A DNA stretch of 64,000 nt from Hydrogenophaga sp. (GTDB lineage Bacteria; Pseudomonadota; Gammaproteobacteria; Burkholderiales; Burkholderiaceae_C): assembly GCF_018780385.1 (NCBI RefSeq), contig NZ_JADMJO010000038.1, forward strand, positions 18,816 through 82,815, read 5' to 3'. Below are positions 44,784 through 52,966 of the stretch, piece after piece (position 1 is the first letter of the stretch; the number at the start of each line of letters is the position of its first letter). The translations under genes and the position numbers were made by a program. The notes beneath the pieces are model-generated. The model was not told the origin of the DNA, ran no database searches, and saw nothing but the letters and a program-made list of their open reading frames with translations.

Positions 44784-45975
44784 GACGATCCGGGGTGAAC
44801 TGTGTGTGGGCGGCATACCGCTGTCGCGTTTGGCCGAACGCGTTGGGCAGACCCCTTTTTATGCCTACGACCGCCACCTGCTGGCCGAGCGTGTGGCGTC
44901 TGTGCGAAAAGCCTTGCCTGCAGGCATCGGGTTGCACTACGCCGTGAAGGCCAATCCCTTGCCCGCGCTGGTGGGGTTCATGCGCACCCTGGTGGATGGC
45001 CTGGATGTGGCTTCCGCCGGCGAGATGGCCGTGGCGCTCGATGCTGGCGCCGACCCGATGCACGTGAGCTTCGCTGGCCCGGGCAAGCGCGCGGCGGAGA
45101 TCGCCCAGGCCGTGGCCGCGGGTGTGCTCGTCAATCTGGAGTCGTTCCGGGAGGTCGAGCTGCTGGCGCTTGCATCACAACGCCTGGGTCTGCCCGCCAG
45201 GGTGGCCGTTCGCGTGAACCCCGACTTCGATCTGCGCGGCGCCGGCATGCGCATGGGCGGTGGTGCCAAGCCTTTCGGGGTGGATGCCGAACAGGTGCCT
45301 TTGGTGCTCAAGTCGATTGGCGATGCGGCTTTGCAGTTTGAAGGCTTTCATCTGTATCCCGGCTCGCAGAACCTCAATGGCGAGTCGATCGCGGAGGCAC
45401 TGCGCCAATGTCACCAGCTCGTCGTGCGCCTGGCCGACAGCGCGCCAACGCCGGTGAGGCAGGTGAACTTCGGAGGTGGGTGGGGCATCCCATATTTCCC
45501 AGGCGAAAAGGCGCTGGACCTGGCACCTGTGACCGAAGCGTTGATGGGCATCAAGAACAGCATGGCCGCCGAATTGCCGGGCAGCCAGTTGGTGCTTGAA
45601 CTCGGGCGATACCTGGTCGGCGAAGCTGGCGTGTATGTGGTCCGTGTGCTGGACCGCAAGGTGTCCCGTGGCCAGGTGTTTCTGGTCACCGACGGCGGTC
45701 TTCATCATCACCTTGCTGCTTCTGGCAATTTTGGACAGGTGATCCGGCGCAACTACCCCGTGTGCATCGGCACGCAAATGGACTCTGCAGAACGCGAAAA
45801 AGCGTCCATCGTCGGGCCTCTGTGCACGCCACTGGACATACTGGCCGACCGGGCGGAGCTTGCACCGGCGCACCCTGGTGATCTGGTGGTGGTTTACCAA
45901 TCGGGCGCGTACGGACCGAGCGCCAGCCCTCAGGCCTTTCTCGGCCATCCGCGCTGCGCGGAAGTCCTGGTTTGA
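44770..45975 (+). CDS. exosortase A-associated PLP-dependent decarboxylase (TIGR03099 type)
   Basis: 401-residue fold-III PLP enzyme of the diaminopimelate/ornithine decarboxylase group. The PLP lysine is Lys60 in HYAVKANPLP; GGGWGIPYF and GPLCTPLDIL are the phosphate and active-site Cys regions. It is thought to make an amine used by the exosortase-A acyl module; the true substrate is not known. The start lies inside the ligase gene, so the two are coupled. Confidence 0.93.
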   Translation: MRPSETIRGELCVGGIPLSRLAERVGQTPFYAYDRHLLAERVASVRKALPAGIGLHYAVKANPLPALVGFMRTLVDGLDVASAGEMAVALDAGADPMHVSFAGPGKRAAEIAQAVAAGVLVNLESFREVELLALASQRLGLPARVAVRVNPDFDLRGAGMRMGGGAKPFGVDAEQVPLVLKSIGDAALQFEGFHLYPGSQNLNGESIAEALRQCHQLVVRLADSAPTPVRQVNFGGGWGIPYFPGEKALDLAPVTEALMGIKNSMAAELPGSQLVLELGRYLVGEAGVYVVRVLDRKVSRGQVFLVTDGGLHHHLAASGNFGQVIRRNYPVCIGTQMDSAEREKASIVGPLCTPLDILADRAELAPAHPGDLVVVYQSGAYGPSASPQAFLGHPRCAEVLV

Positions 45976-47960
45976 AGGTGCGCAGCGCGGCCTTGTGGCA
46001 GGCGCGCTGGAACGTCGCCGCGCCAGGGCTGCTGCTGTTGCTGGGCGCCTGTCTGGGGCTGGCCTCGTTGGGATTGGCGGTGCAGCATCCGGTCGCGCCA
46101 CTGGCGCTGCCGCTCACCACCCTGTTGGTCATCCTTTGGAACGCGGCCCGGCCCCAGGTCCTGTGGTTCCTTCTCCCGGCGGCCTTGCCCATGATGAGTT
46201 TCACACCCTGGACGGGGTGGTGGCTGCTTGATGAATCCGATGTGCTGGTGCTCGCCTGTCTGGCAGGCGCATTCGCTCGATGGGGGGTCGATGTCCAGCG
46301 CGGTCGCACGGAGGAATGCATGCCTTGGCGCAGGTCATTCGCGGCGCTGTGGTGCGCCGTTGCCCTGTCCCTGCTGTTGGGCGTGTTGCGTGGTGTTGGA
46401 GACGCTGGAGTCGACTGGACAACGATCCCGGCCTGGAACGAGGCCATGTATGCAGGCTACGACAGCACGTGGAACACATGGCGCGTTGCAAAGAGCCTGG
46501 CCTGGGCGTTGCTCATCGGCATGCTGTTGCATGCGCCGGGTGGCGCAGGCGGACGAGGGCCTGCTCGTCTGGTAGCGCGAGGCATGGTCGTCGGTTTGGG
46601 GCTGGTTGGCGCGATTGCCCTCTGGGAACGCGCGGTCTACGCTGGCATCTTTGATTTCAGCCATGCCTACCGCACCAGTGCGTGGTTCTGGGAAATGCAC
46701 GTGGGCGGCGGGGCCATCGACGCCTACATGGCGATCGCGGTGCCGTTTGCCGTCTGGGCAATGTGGACGTCAACAAGCACGTGGCGCTGGGCGGGCGCCA
46801 ATATCTTGATGGTGCTGTCGGTTTACGCCGTGCTCACTACCTATTCCCGTGGCGTCTACCTGGCGGTGTTGATCGCGTTGCTGTTCATGGGCATTACAGC
46901 TTGGCGGTTCAAGCTGGTGCCCGCCGGCGGCTCGGCCCGGGGTCGTCGGACCCTGCTGGCCATGGTGTCAACCCTGGTTCTTGAAAGTGTGTTGGTTTTG
47001 GGCGGCGGCTCGTTCATGGCCGAACGCCTTGCGGGGTCAGGCTCGGACCTCGTCGGCCGCATGGAGCATTGGCGCTCGAGTCTGAGCCTGCTGAAGTCCC
47101 CCGAGGCGTGGACGACCGGATTGGGCATTGGGCGATTTCCCGCACATTACAGCCGCGAAGTTACTGGTGGGCACTATCCGGGCGAAGCCTTGTGGCACGG
47201 AGATGCAGGGGAGCAGACCCATGTCTTGCTCTCGGGTCGCCACGAAAGTGGCCAGCACGCTGACCTGTTTGCGTTGACACAACGCGTCGACCTGACGGGG
47301 GCAGGCAGCATTCGGGTACGCTTGCGGGCAACTGGTGAGCGCCCATCGACGCTGCTGGTGAGCCTGTGCGAGCGGCACTTGCTTTACGATTTCTCATGCC
47401 AAAGGCGATGGGCCTCGCTGAAGCCCATGTCAGACGCGGGGAGCGGCTGGATTGAGTTGAGGATGGGTAAAAACCTCTTTGACGGAAAAAGCGGCGTTGC
47501 CAGTCTGCGGGAGAGCGTTTTTGCACTGTCGCCAATGCATATCGAGCAAGCCATTCGCATCGAGAGAGTTGAACTGTGGGATTCGAGTGGTCGGCAACGC
47601 CTTCTCAATACCGATTTTTCCAAAGGCCTGCAACACTGGCTGCCCATGGCGCAAGGACGGTTTCAGCCTTGGCACATCGACAACCTCTATCTCGATGTGT
47701 TGGTCGAGCGAGGGTTGTTGGGTCTTGTCATCCTTGCCCTCTGGGTCTTGTGGGCGTTGCGCGGTCTGTGGGAAAAGCTGCGGCAGGGCGATTCGGTGGC
47801 GTGGGCCTTGGCCGCTTCGATGGTCGGCATTGTGAGTCTTGGAGCCGTGATCAGTGTCACGGAAGTGCCGCGTGTGAGCTTGATACTGATGATTTTGTTA
47901 TGGTCAAGTGACGGATTTCGTGGACAAATAGAGGATGTTTCACGTTGTAACAAGTCGTAG
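45972..47960 (+). CDS. O-antigen polymerase/ligase-like membrane protein with inserted periplasmic domain
   Basis: 662-residue membrane protein with about 11 membrane segments. The Wzy/WaaL-type loop begins GLGIGRFPAHY near residue 385 and resumes with DNLYLDVLVERGLLGLVI near 570. Between them are about 175 residues of beta-rich soluble sequence (SGRHESGQHADLFALTQRVD, then RIERVELWDSSGRQRLLNTD) resembling a carbohydrate-binding jelly roll. It may polymerise or ligate the glycan while binding it. TTG start overlapping the decarboxylase stop; GTG 45978 is an alternative. Confidence 0.85.
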   Translation: MKVRSAALWQARWNVAAPGLLLLLGACLGLASLGLAVQHPVAPLALPLTTLLVILWNAARPQVLWFLLPAALPMMSFTPWTGWWLLDESDVLVLACLAGAFARWGVDVQRGRTEECMPWRRSFAALWCAVALSLLLGVLRGVGDAGVDWTTIPAWNEAMYAGYDSTWNTWRVAKSLAWALLIGMLLHAPGGAGGRGPARLVARGMVVGLGLVGAIALWERAVYAGIFDFSHAYRTSAWFWEMHVGGGAIDAYMAIAVPFAVWAMWTSTSTWRWAGANILMVLSVYAVLTTYSRGVYLAVLIALLFMGITAWRFKLVPAGGSARGRRTLLAMVSTLVLESVLVLGGGSFMAERLAGSGSDLVGRMEHWRSSLSLLKSPEAWTTGLGIGRFPAHYSREVTGGHYPGEALWHGDAGEQTHVLLSGRHESGQHADLFALTQRVDLTGAGSIRVRLRATGERPSTLLVSLCERHLLYDFSCQRRWASLKPMSDAGSGWIELRMGKNLFDGKSGVASLRESVFALSPMHIEQAIRIERVELWDSSGRQRLLNTDFSKGLQHWLPMAQGRFQPWHIDNLYLDVLVERGLLGLVILALWVLWALRGLWEKLRQGDSVAWALAASMVGIVSLGAVISVTEVPRVSLILMILLWSSDGFRGQIEDVSRCNKS

Positions 47961-47967
47961 TCCTTTG

Positions 47968-47982
47968 CATTACGCTGTAATG
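47968..47982. promoter_or_regulatory. inverted repeat CATTAC-GCT-GTAATG
   Basis: Perfect 6-3-6 palindrome in the 83-base spacer before the phosphoglycosyltransferase gene at 48044. It may be an operator. No sigma-54 pair is visible and a sigma-70 match is weak, so the promoter class is open. Confidence 0.3.
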
Positions 47983-48043
47983 TCGACGACGATGTTGTCC
48001 GTCCCGCAACGCCGTCACTCGAAAATACTCAGGGACTCCCGTT

Positions 48044-49438
48044 TTGATCAAGATTTTTAACCACTATTTCCATCGAAGAACGGTGCTCCAGGTCATGCTT
48101 GACATGGGGCTGGTGGTTGGTGCGCTGATGCTGGCGCTGTTCGTTCAGTCCAATCCGGCGCTGCTGGGTGCCTCTGTGGCGACCGAAGGGTTGTCCCGCG
48201 GAGTGCTGATGGCGTTGGGCATGTTGGCCGTGAATTCAGCCCTGGGTTTCTATGAACGCACCCGGAGCAAAACCACCGGCCAGATGCGTGCACGGGCGGT
48301 GTTGTCTTTTGTACTGTCGGGCGTCATCGCCATCGCCGTTCTTTGGTTGTTGCCGTTGGAACCATCCTATGACGCCAAGTGGGTGGCCTTGATCGTGCTG
48401 GGTACGACGGGCTTCATGCTGACCCACCGAGTTCTCGTCGGCGAGATGCTGCCGAAATCGATCACGCGCCGCAAGGTTCTGGTCTATGGCACCGGTGAAC
48501 GTGCGCAGATGGTCGGAAAGTCACTCACCCACGCCAGTGCCAACGTTGAGCTCGTCGGTTACTTCGCGAGCCCCAATGAGACGGAGCACAAGGTGACCTC
48601 CTGGGCCACGCTAGCGCCCGGTGAACGCCTCAACGATCTGGTCCAACGGGCTGGGGTCGACGAGATCGTCGTTGCATTGAGTGAGCGCCGTGGAGGCAGC
48701 ATGCCCATGCGAGAACTTCTCGATTGCAAATTGCAAGGGGTGCGAGTGTCCGACATTGCTACTTACTTTGAACAGAATCTGGGACAAATCCGCTTGGAGT
48801 CAGCGTCGGCGGGCTGGCTCATTTTTGGCGAAGGTTTCAACCAAGGTTTTGTTCGCACATCGGTCAAGCGGCTTTTCGACATTGCAGGAGCCATCTTCCT
48901 GATCTTGATCTCGCTTCCGATCATGATGATCACTGCGTTGGCGATCAGGCTGGAGAGCGCAGGCCCCATCCTCTACCGACAGGAACGCGTAGGCCTCAAC
49001 AGCAAGACGTTCAGCGTCGTGAAGTTCCGCAGCATGCGCACCGACGCAGAAAAAGACGGTGTGCCCAAGTGGGCCACTGCCGCGGACAGCCGGGTGACGC
49101 GTGTTGGACGGATCATCCGCAAGCTCCGCATCGACGAGTTGCCGCAATTGTTTGGTGTGCTCAAAGGCGACATGAGTCTGGTAGGACCTCGCCCTGAGCG
49201 GCCATACTTTGTCGACCAACTTACGCAGGACATTCCTTTTTATGCGGTGCGACACAGTGTCAAGCCCGGCGTGACGGGCTGGGCACAGGTGAGTTACCAG
49301 TACGGTGCTTCTCGCGAAGACACCGTCGAAAAGCTGCAATACGACCTCTACTACGTCAAGAACCACTCGCTCTTTCTTGATCTTGTGGTGCTCTTCGAGA
49401 CCATCGGGGTTGTGTTGACGGGCAAAGGTGCCCAGTAG
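48044..49438 (+). CDS. initiating phosphoglycosyltransferase, XrtA type (TIGR03013)
   Basis: 464-residue polyprenyl-phosphate sugar phosphotransferase. Four N-terminal membrane segments and a Rossmann-like region (VLVYGTGERAQMVG) precede the catalytic domain. That domain starts at KRLFDIAGAIFLILISLPIM and includes ESAGPILYRQERVGLN, VVKFRSMRTDAE, RLDELPQLFGVLKGDMSLVGPRP-type motifs and PGVTGWAQV. It transfers the first sugar phosphate to undecaprenyl phosphate and so starts each EPS repeat unit. Confidence 0.95.
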   Translation: MIKIFNHYFHRRTVLQVMLDMGLVVGALMLALFVQSNPALLGASVATEGLSRGVLMALGMLAVNSALGFYERTRSKTTGQMRARAVLSFVLSGVIAIAVLWLLPLEPSYDAKWVALIVLGTTGFMLTHRVLVGEMLPKSITRRKVLVYGTGERAQMVGKSLTHASANVELVGYFASPNETEHKVTSWATLAPGERLNDLVQRAGVDEIVVALSERRGGSMPMRELLDCKLQGVRVSDIATYFEQNLGQIRLESASAGWLIFGEGFNQGFVRTSVKRLFDIAGAIFLILISLPIMMITALAIRLESAGPILYRQERVGLNSKTFSVVKFRSMRTDAEKDGVPKWATAADSRVTRVGRIIRKLRIDELPQLFGVLKGDMSLVGPRPERPYFVDQLTQDIPFYAVRHSVKPGVTGWAQVSYQYGASREDTVEKLQYDLYYVKNHSLFLDLVVLFETIGVVLTGKGAQ

Positions 49439-49471
49439 GCTTTTCCGAATCATGCTTGCGGGGCCAGCGGC

Positions 49472-51580
49472 ATGAACGGCATGGGAAATTCCCTCATGGC
49501 CTGGGGCTTTGGCGCTGCAGCCCTTTGCTACGCTTTGCTCGCTGTGATGGTGGGGAGGCAAGGTTACTGGAAGGCCCCCGTTAACAAGCCCGGGATTGCA
49601 ATCCTGTCGGCGGCCGTTCTCACCACGCTGTGGTCATGCCTGAGTCTTGTCGCTTTGTCGTTGCCGGTGTGGTGGGGCTGGGCAGCGGTGGCCGACATCT
49701 GTCGGTACGCGGCTTGGTTTGCCTTCGTGGTTCACCTGTTTCGTGCCAGCACGGAACAGGGGCGGGCGTTGGAGACGGCGCCCTGGATGTCTCCCCTGGC
49801 TGTAGCGCTGCCAGTTCTCAGTCTCCTGATTCTGGTGTTTTCCGCGATCTGGTTCAAGGGAACAACCGGTGCACCAGTCGGACTGTTTCTCACGTTGATG
49901 TTGCTGGCCGTGATGGGATTGGTTCTCGTTGAGCAGTTGTTTCGCAACCTGCCCGAGGACGCGCTCTGGAGTGCAAAGCCCATCTGTCTGGGGCTCGCAG
50001 GCACATTCCTTTTTGATCTTTACCTGTTCTCTCAGGCGGTGCTCTTCAGTGGCATTGACGAGGATGCATGGAACATCCGTGGCCTCGTGCATGCGGCGTT
50101 GATGCCGCTGCTGCTGCTCTCCACCACCCGTCATCGCGACTGGATTTCCAAGATACGGGTCTCGCGCAAGGTGGTGTTCCATTCGGCCACGCTTTTGATG
50201 GCGGGTGGCTATCTCTTGTTCATTGCCGGCGTTGGTTACTACGTCCGCTACTTCGGCAGTGACTGGGGGCGATCCTTGCAGTTGGCGATGGTGTTTTTGG
50301 CCCTCGTGCTGCTGGTGGCACTTGCCCTGTCGCGAACTTTTCGTGCCCGGGTGAGGGTGATGTTGGGCAAGCACTTTTTCAGTTACCGGTACGACTATCG
50401 CGAAGAATGGTTGAAGTTCACCCAGACCCTGTCGGCGAACACCGCGCCGGGTGAAATGGGCCTCAATGTGATTCGAGGCCTGGCGGACATGCTGGAAAGT
50501 CCCGCGGGGTTGTTGTGGTTGCGGCGTCCGGATGAGCAACTCTATCGCCAGGTCGCACGTTGGAATTTCCCCCACGTGTCCGAGACCGAGCCGGTGGATT
50601 CAGCGTTGTTGGCCTTCATGCAGCGAACAGGCTGGGTGGTCAATCTCGATGAGTACCGACTGCAACCGGATCGGTACGAACACTTGAAGCTGCCGGAGTG
50701 GCTGGTGCTTCAGTCTCAAGCTTGGCTGCTGGTGCCTCTGTGGTTGGGTCATGAGCTGTTGGGTTTTGTGGTGCTGAGCAGCCCTCGCACGCGAGTGGAC
50801 GTGAATTGGGAGGTGACCGACTTGCTCAAGACAGCGGGGCGCCAGGCCGCCAGTTTTCTGGCGCAAGTGCAGTCGACCGAGGCACTGTTGGAGGCTCGCA
50901 AATTTGAGGCCTTCAGTCGAATGTCGGCATTCGTCGTGCACGACCTGAAGAACATCGTGACCCAACTGTCTCTCATGGTGAAGAATGCCAAACGGCTGAG
51001 TCACAACCCCGAGTTTCAGGCGGACATGTTGATGACGGTCGAGAACTCCCTGGAACGGATGCGCCAGTTGATGTTGCAGCTGAGGGAGGGCGCTGCCCCA
51101 GGGGGCGCAGCAGTGGGAGTGGACCTCGGTCGCATTGCTCATGAACTTGCCTCCAGCGTGTCCCACCGCGGGCGGCAACTGGAACTAGAGGTGGAGCCCC
51201 GCGTAGCAACGCGAGGGCATGAAGATCGTTTGGAGCGTGTCATGGGGCATCTTGTGAACAACGCGTTGGATGCCACTGAAGCGCCGCAGCGCGTTTGGCT
51301 CAAGATAGAGCGCTACGGGAGCCATGCGCGGGTGGAAGTCGGGGACAATGGGTTGGGCATGTCGGAGCAGTTTGTGCAGGAGCGGCTGTTCAAACCCTTC
51401 CAGACAACCAAGGAAGCAGGCATGGGGATTGGCGCCTATGAAAGTTTTCAATACGTGCAGGAGTTGGGCGGAAAGATGTCGGTAGACAGCAAGGAAGGAG
51501 TGGGAACCGTCGTCACTTTGCTGCTGCCGCTCATTGAATCGTTCAGCGAATCGGACTGGCATCAATTGGGAGAGGCATGA
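49472..51580 (+). CDS. prsK: XrtA/PEP-CTERM-system histidine kinase PrsK
   Basis: 702-residue sensor kinase. About eight N-terminal membrane segments (to residue ~290) are followed by a GAF-like region. The phosphoacceptor is His490 in FVVHDLKNIVTQLS. The ATP-binding domain has VMGHLVNNALDATE (N box), VGDNGLGM and GMGIGAYESFQYVQELGG (G2). The family matches TIGR02916. It phosphorylates PrsR, whose gene it overlaps by 4 bases. In Zoogloea this pair with RpoN is reported to control PEP-CTERM gene expression and floc formation. Confidence 0.95.
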   Translation: MNGMGNSLMAWGFGAAALCYALLAVMVGRQGYWKAPVNKPGIAILSAAVLTTLWSCLSLVALSLPVWWGWAAVADICRYAAWFAFVVHLFRASTEQGRALETAPWMSPLAVALPVLSLLILVFSAIWFKGTTGAPVGLFLTLMLLAVMGLVLVEQLFRNLPEDALWSAKPICLGLAGTFLFDLYLFSQAVLFSGIDEDAWNIRGLVHAALMPLLLLSTTRHRDWISKIRVSRKVVFHSATLLMAGGYLLFIAGVGYYVRYFGSDWGRSLQLAMVFLALVLLVALALSRTFRARVRVMLGKHFFSYRYDYREEWLKFTQTLSANTAPGEMGLNVIRGLADMLESPAGLLWLRRPDEQLYRQVARWNFPHVSETEPVDSALLAFMQRTGWVVNLDEYRLQPDRYEHLKLPEWLVLQSQAWLLVPLWLGHELLGFVVLSSPRTRVDVNWEVTDLLKTAGRQAASFLAQVQSTEALLEARKFEAFSRMSAFVVHDLKNIVTQLSLMVKNAKRLSHNPEFQADMLMTVENSLERMRQLMLQLREGAAPGGAAVGVDLGRIAHELASSVSHRGRQLELEVEPRVATRGHEDRLERVMGHLVNNALDATEAPQRVWLKIERYGSHARVEVGDNGLGMSEQFVQERLFKPFQTTKEAGMGIGAYESFQYVQELGGKMSVDSKEGVGTVVTLLLPLIESFSESDWHQLGEA

Positions 51581-52938
51581 GCTCAGACAAAGGACCGCAA
51601 TTGCTGATCGTTGAAGACGATCTTGCACTGCAGAAACAGATCAAGTGGTCACTCGACCAGTTCGCTTCGGTCACCGCCGATGACTGCGAGACTGCGCTCG
51701 TTCAACTCCGTCGCCATGCGCCTGCCGTGGTGACGATGGATCTGGGCCTGCCGCCTGACGCCGACGGCACATCCGAAGGTTTCAAGTTGCTTGACCAGAT
51801 GCTCGCCGCCGCACCAGACACGAAAGTGATCGTGCTCACAGGCCAGAACGGTCAGGCCAATGCACTCAAGGCCGTGGCCATGGGCGCGTACGACTTTCTT
51901 GCCAAGCCGTTTGAGCCAGAGATGCTCAACCTCACCGTGGAGAGAGCCTTTCGCCTGCACGAGCTGCAGACGGAGAACGCGCGACTGCAGTCCATGCGTC
52001 AGCCCGATACGTTGGCTGGACTCATCACGCGGGACCCGGAGGTACTTCGCGTCTGTCGAACCATCGAAAAGGTGGCCAACAGCGGCGCGACCGTGATGCT
52101 GCTGGGTGAGAGTGGCACGGGCAAGGAGGTGCTGGCCCGTGGGTTGCACCAATCTTCCAACCGCAAAGCCGGACGATTTGTTGCCATCAATTGCGCGGCG
52201 ATTCCAGAGAATCTTCTCGAAAGTGAACTGTTTGGCTACGAAAAGGGCGCCTTCACCGGAGCGGCCAAGACGACCTTGGGCAAGATCGAAACAGCCAATG
52301 GCGGCACGCTCATGCTGGATGAGATCGGTGATCTGCCGATGCCGCTGCAGGCCAAGCTCTTGCGGTTTCTGCAGGAGCGTGTCATTGAGCGTGTGGGTGG
52401 GCGTCAGGAGATTCCGGTGGACGTGCGCATCGTTTGCGCAACCCATCAAGATCTGAAGCAACTCACCACGGAAGCCCGGTTTCGCGAGGATCTTTACTAC
52501 CGCTTGGCCGAGATCGTGGTCAATATTCCACCGCTGCGGCAGCGCGTGGGTGACGCAGCTTTGCTGGCCCATGCCTTCACCAAGCGTTTTGCACAGGAAC
52601 AAAACCGCCGCAACCTGTCTCTATCGGACGATGCGCTCAGAGCGATTGAGGCGCACTCCTGGCCAGGCAATATCCGCGAACTTGAAAACTGCATCAAGCG
52701 TGCCACCATCATGGCTGAGGGCTCGCAAGTGACATCTGACGATCTGGGCCTGCCGGCCACCCTGGAGAGTGCCGCCGAGCAATCACTTGATTTGCGAGCG
52801 GTGCGGGACGAGGCCGAGAGAAAGGCCGTCATTGCTGCGGTGGCTAGGTCCAACGGCAATTTGCTCAGAGCGGCCGAATTGCTGGGCATCAGCCGCCCGA
52901 CCTTGTACGACTTGATGCATCGGCTCGGCCTCAAGTGA
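51577..52938 (+). CDS. prsR: sigma-54-dependent response regulator PrsR
   Basis: 453-residue NtrC-type regulator (TIGR02915). The receiver domain has phospho-acceptor Asp55 in VVTMDLGLPP. The AAA+ domain has Walker A GESGTGKE at about residues 177-184 and the sigma-54-contacting GAFTGA. A Fis-type helix-turn-helix fills the C-terminus (ELLGISRPTLYDLMHRLGL). It should activate the -24/-12 promoters at 39079, 40890 and 55920. Coupled to prsK by a 4-base overlap. Confidence 0.96.
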   Translation: MSSDKGPQLLIVEDDLALQKQIKWSLDQFASVTADDCETALVQLRRHAPAVVTMDLGLPPDADGTSEGFKLLDQMLAAAPDTKVIVLTGQNGQANALKAVAMGAYDFLAKPFEPEMLNLTVERAFRLHELQTENARLQSMRQPDTLAGLITRDPEVLRVCRTIEKVANSGATVMLLGESGTGKEVLARGLHQSSNRKAGRFVAINCAAIPENLLESELFGYEKGAFTGAAKTTLGKIETANGGTLMLDEIGDLPMPLQAKLLRFLQERVIERVGGRQEIPVDVRIVCATHQDLKQLTTEARFREDLYYRLAEIVVNIPPLRQRVGDAALLAHAFTKRFAQEQNRRNLSLSDDALRAIEAHSWPGNIRELENCIKRATIMAEGSQVTSDDLGLPATLESAAEQSLDLRAVRDEAERKAVIAAVARSNGNLLRAAELLGISRPTLYDLMHRLGLK

Positions 52939-52966
52939 AGCTCGTCACACCATTCCGGAGGAACCC

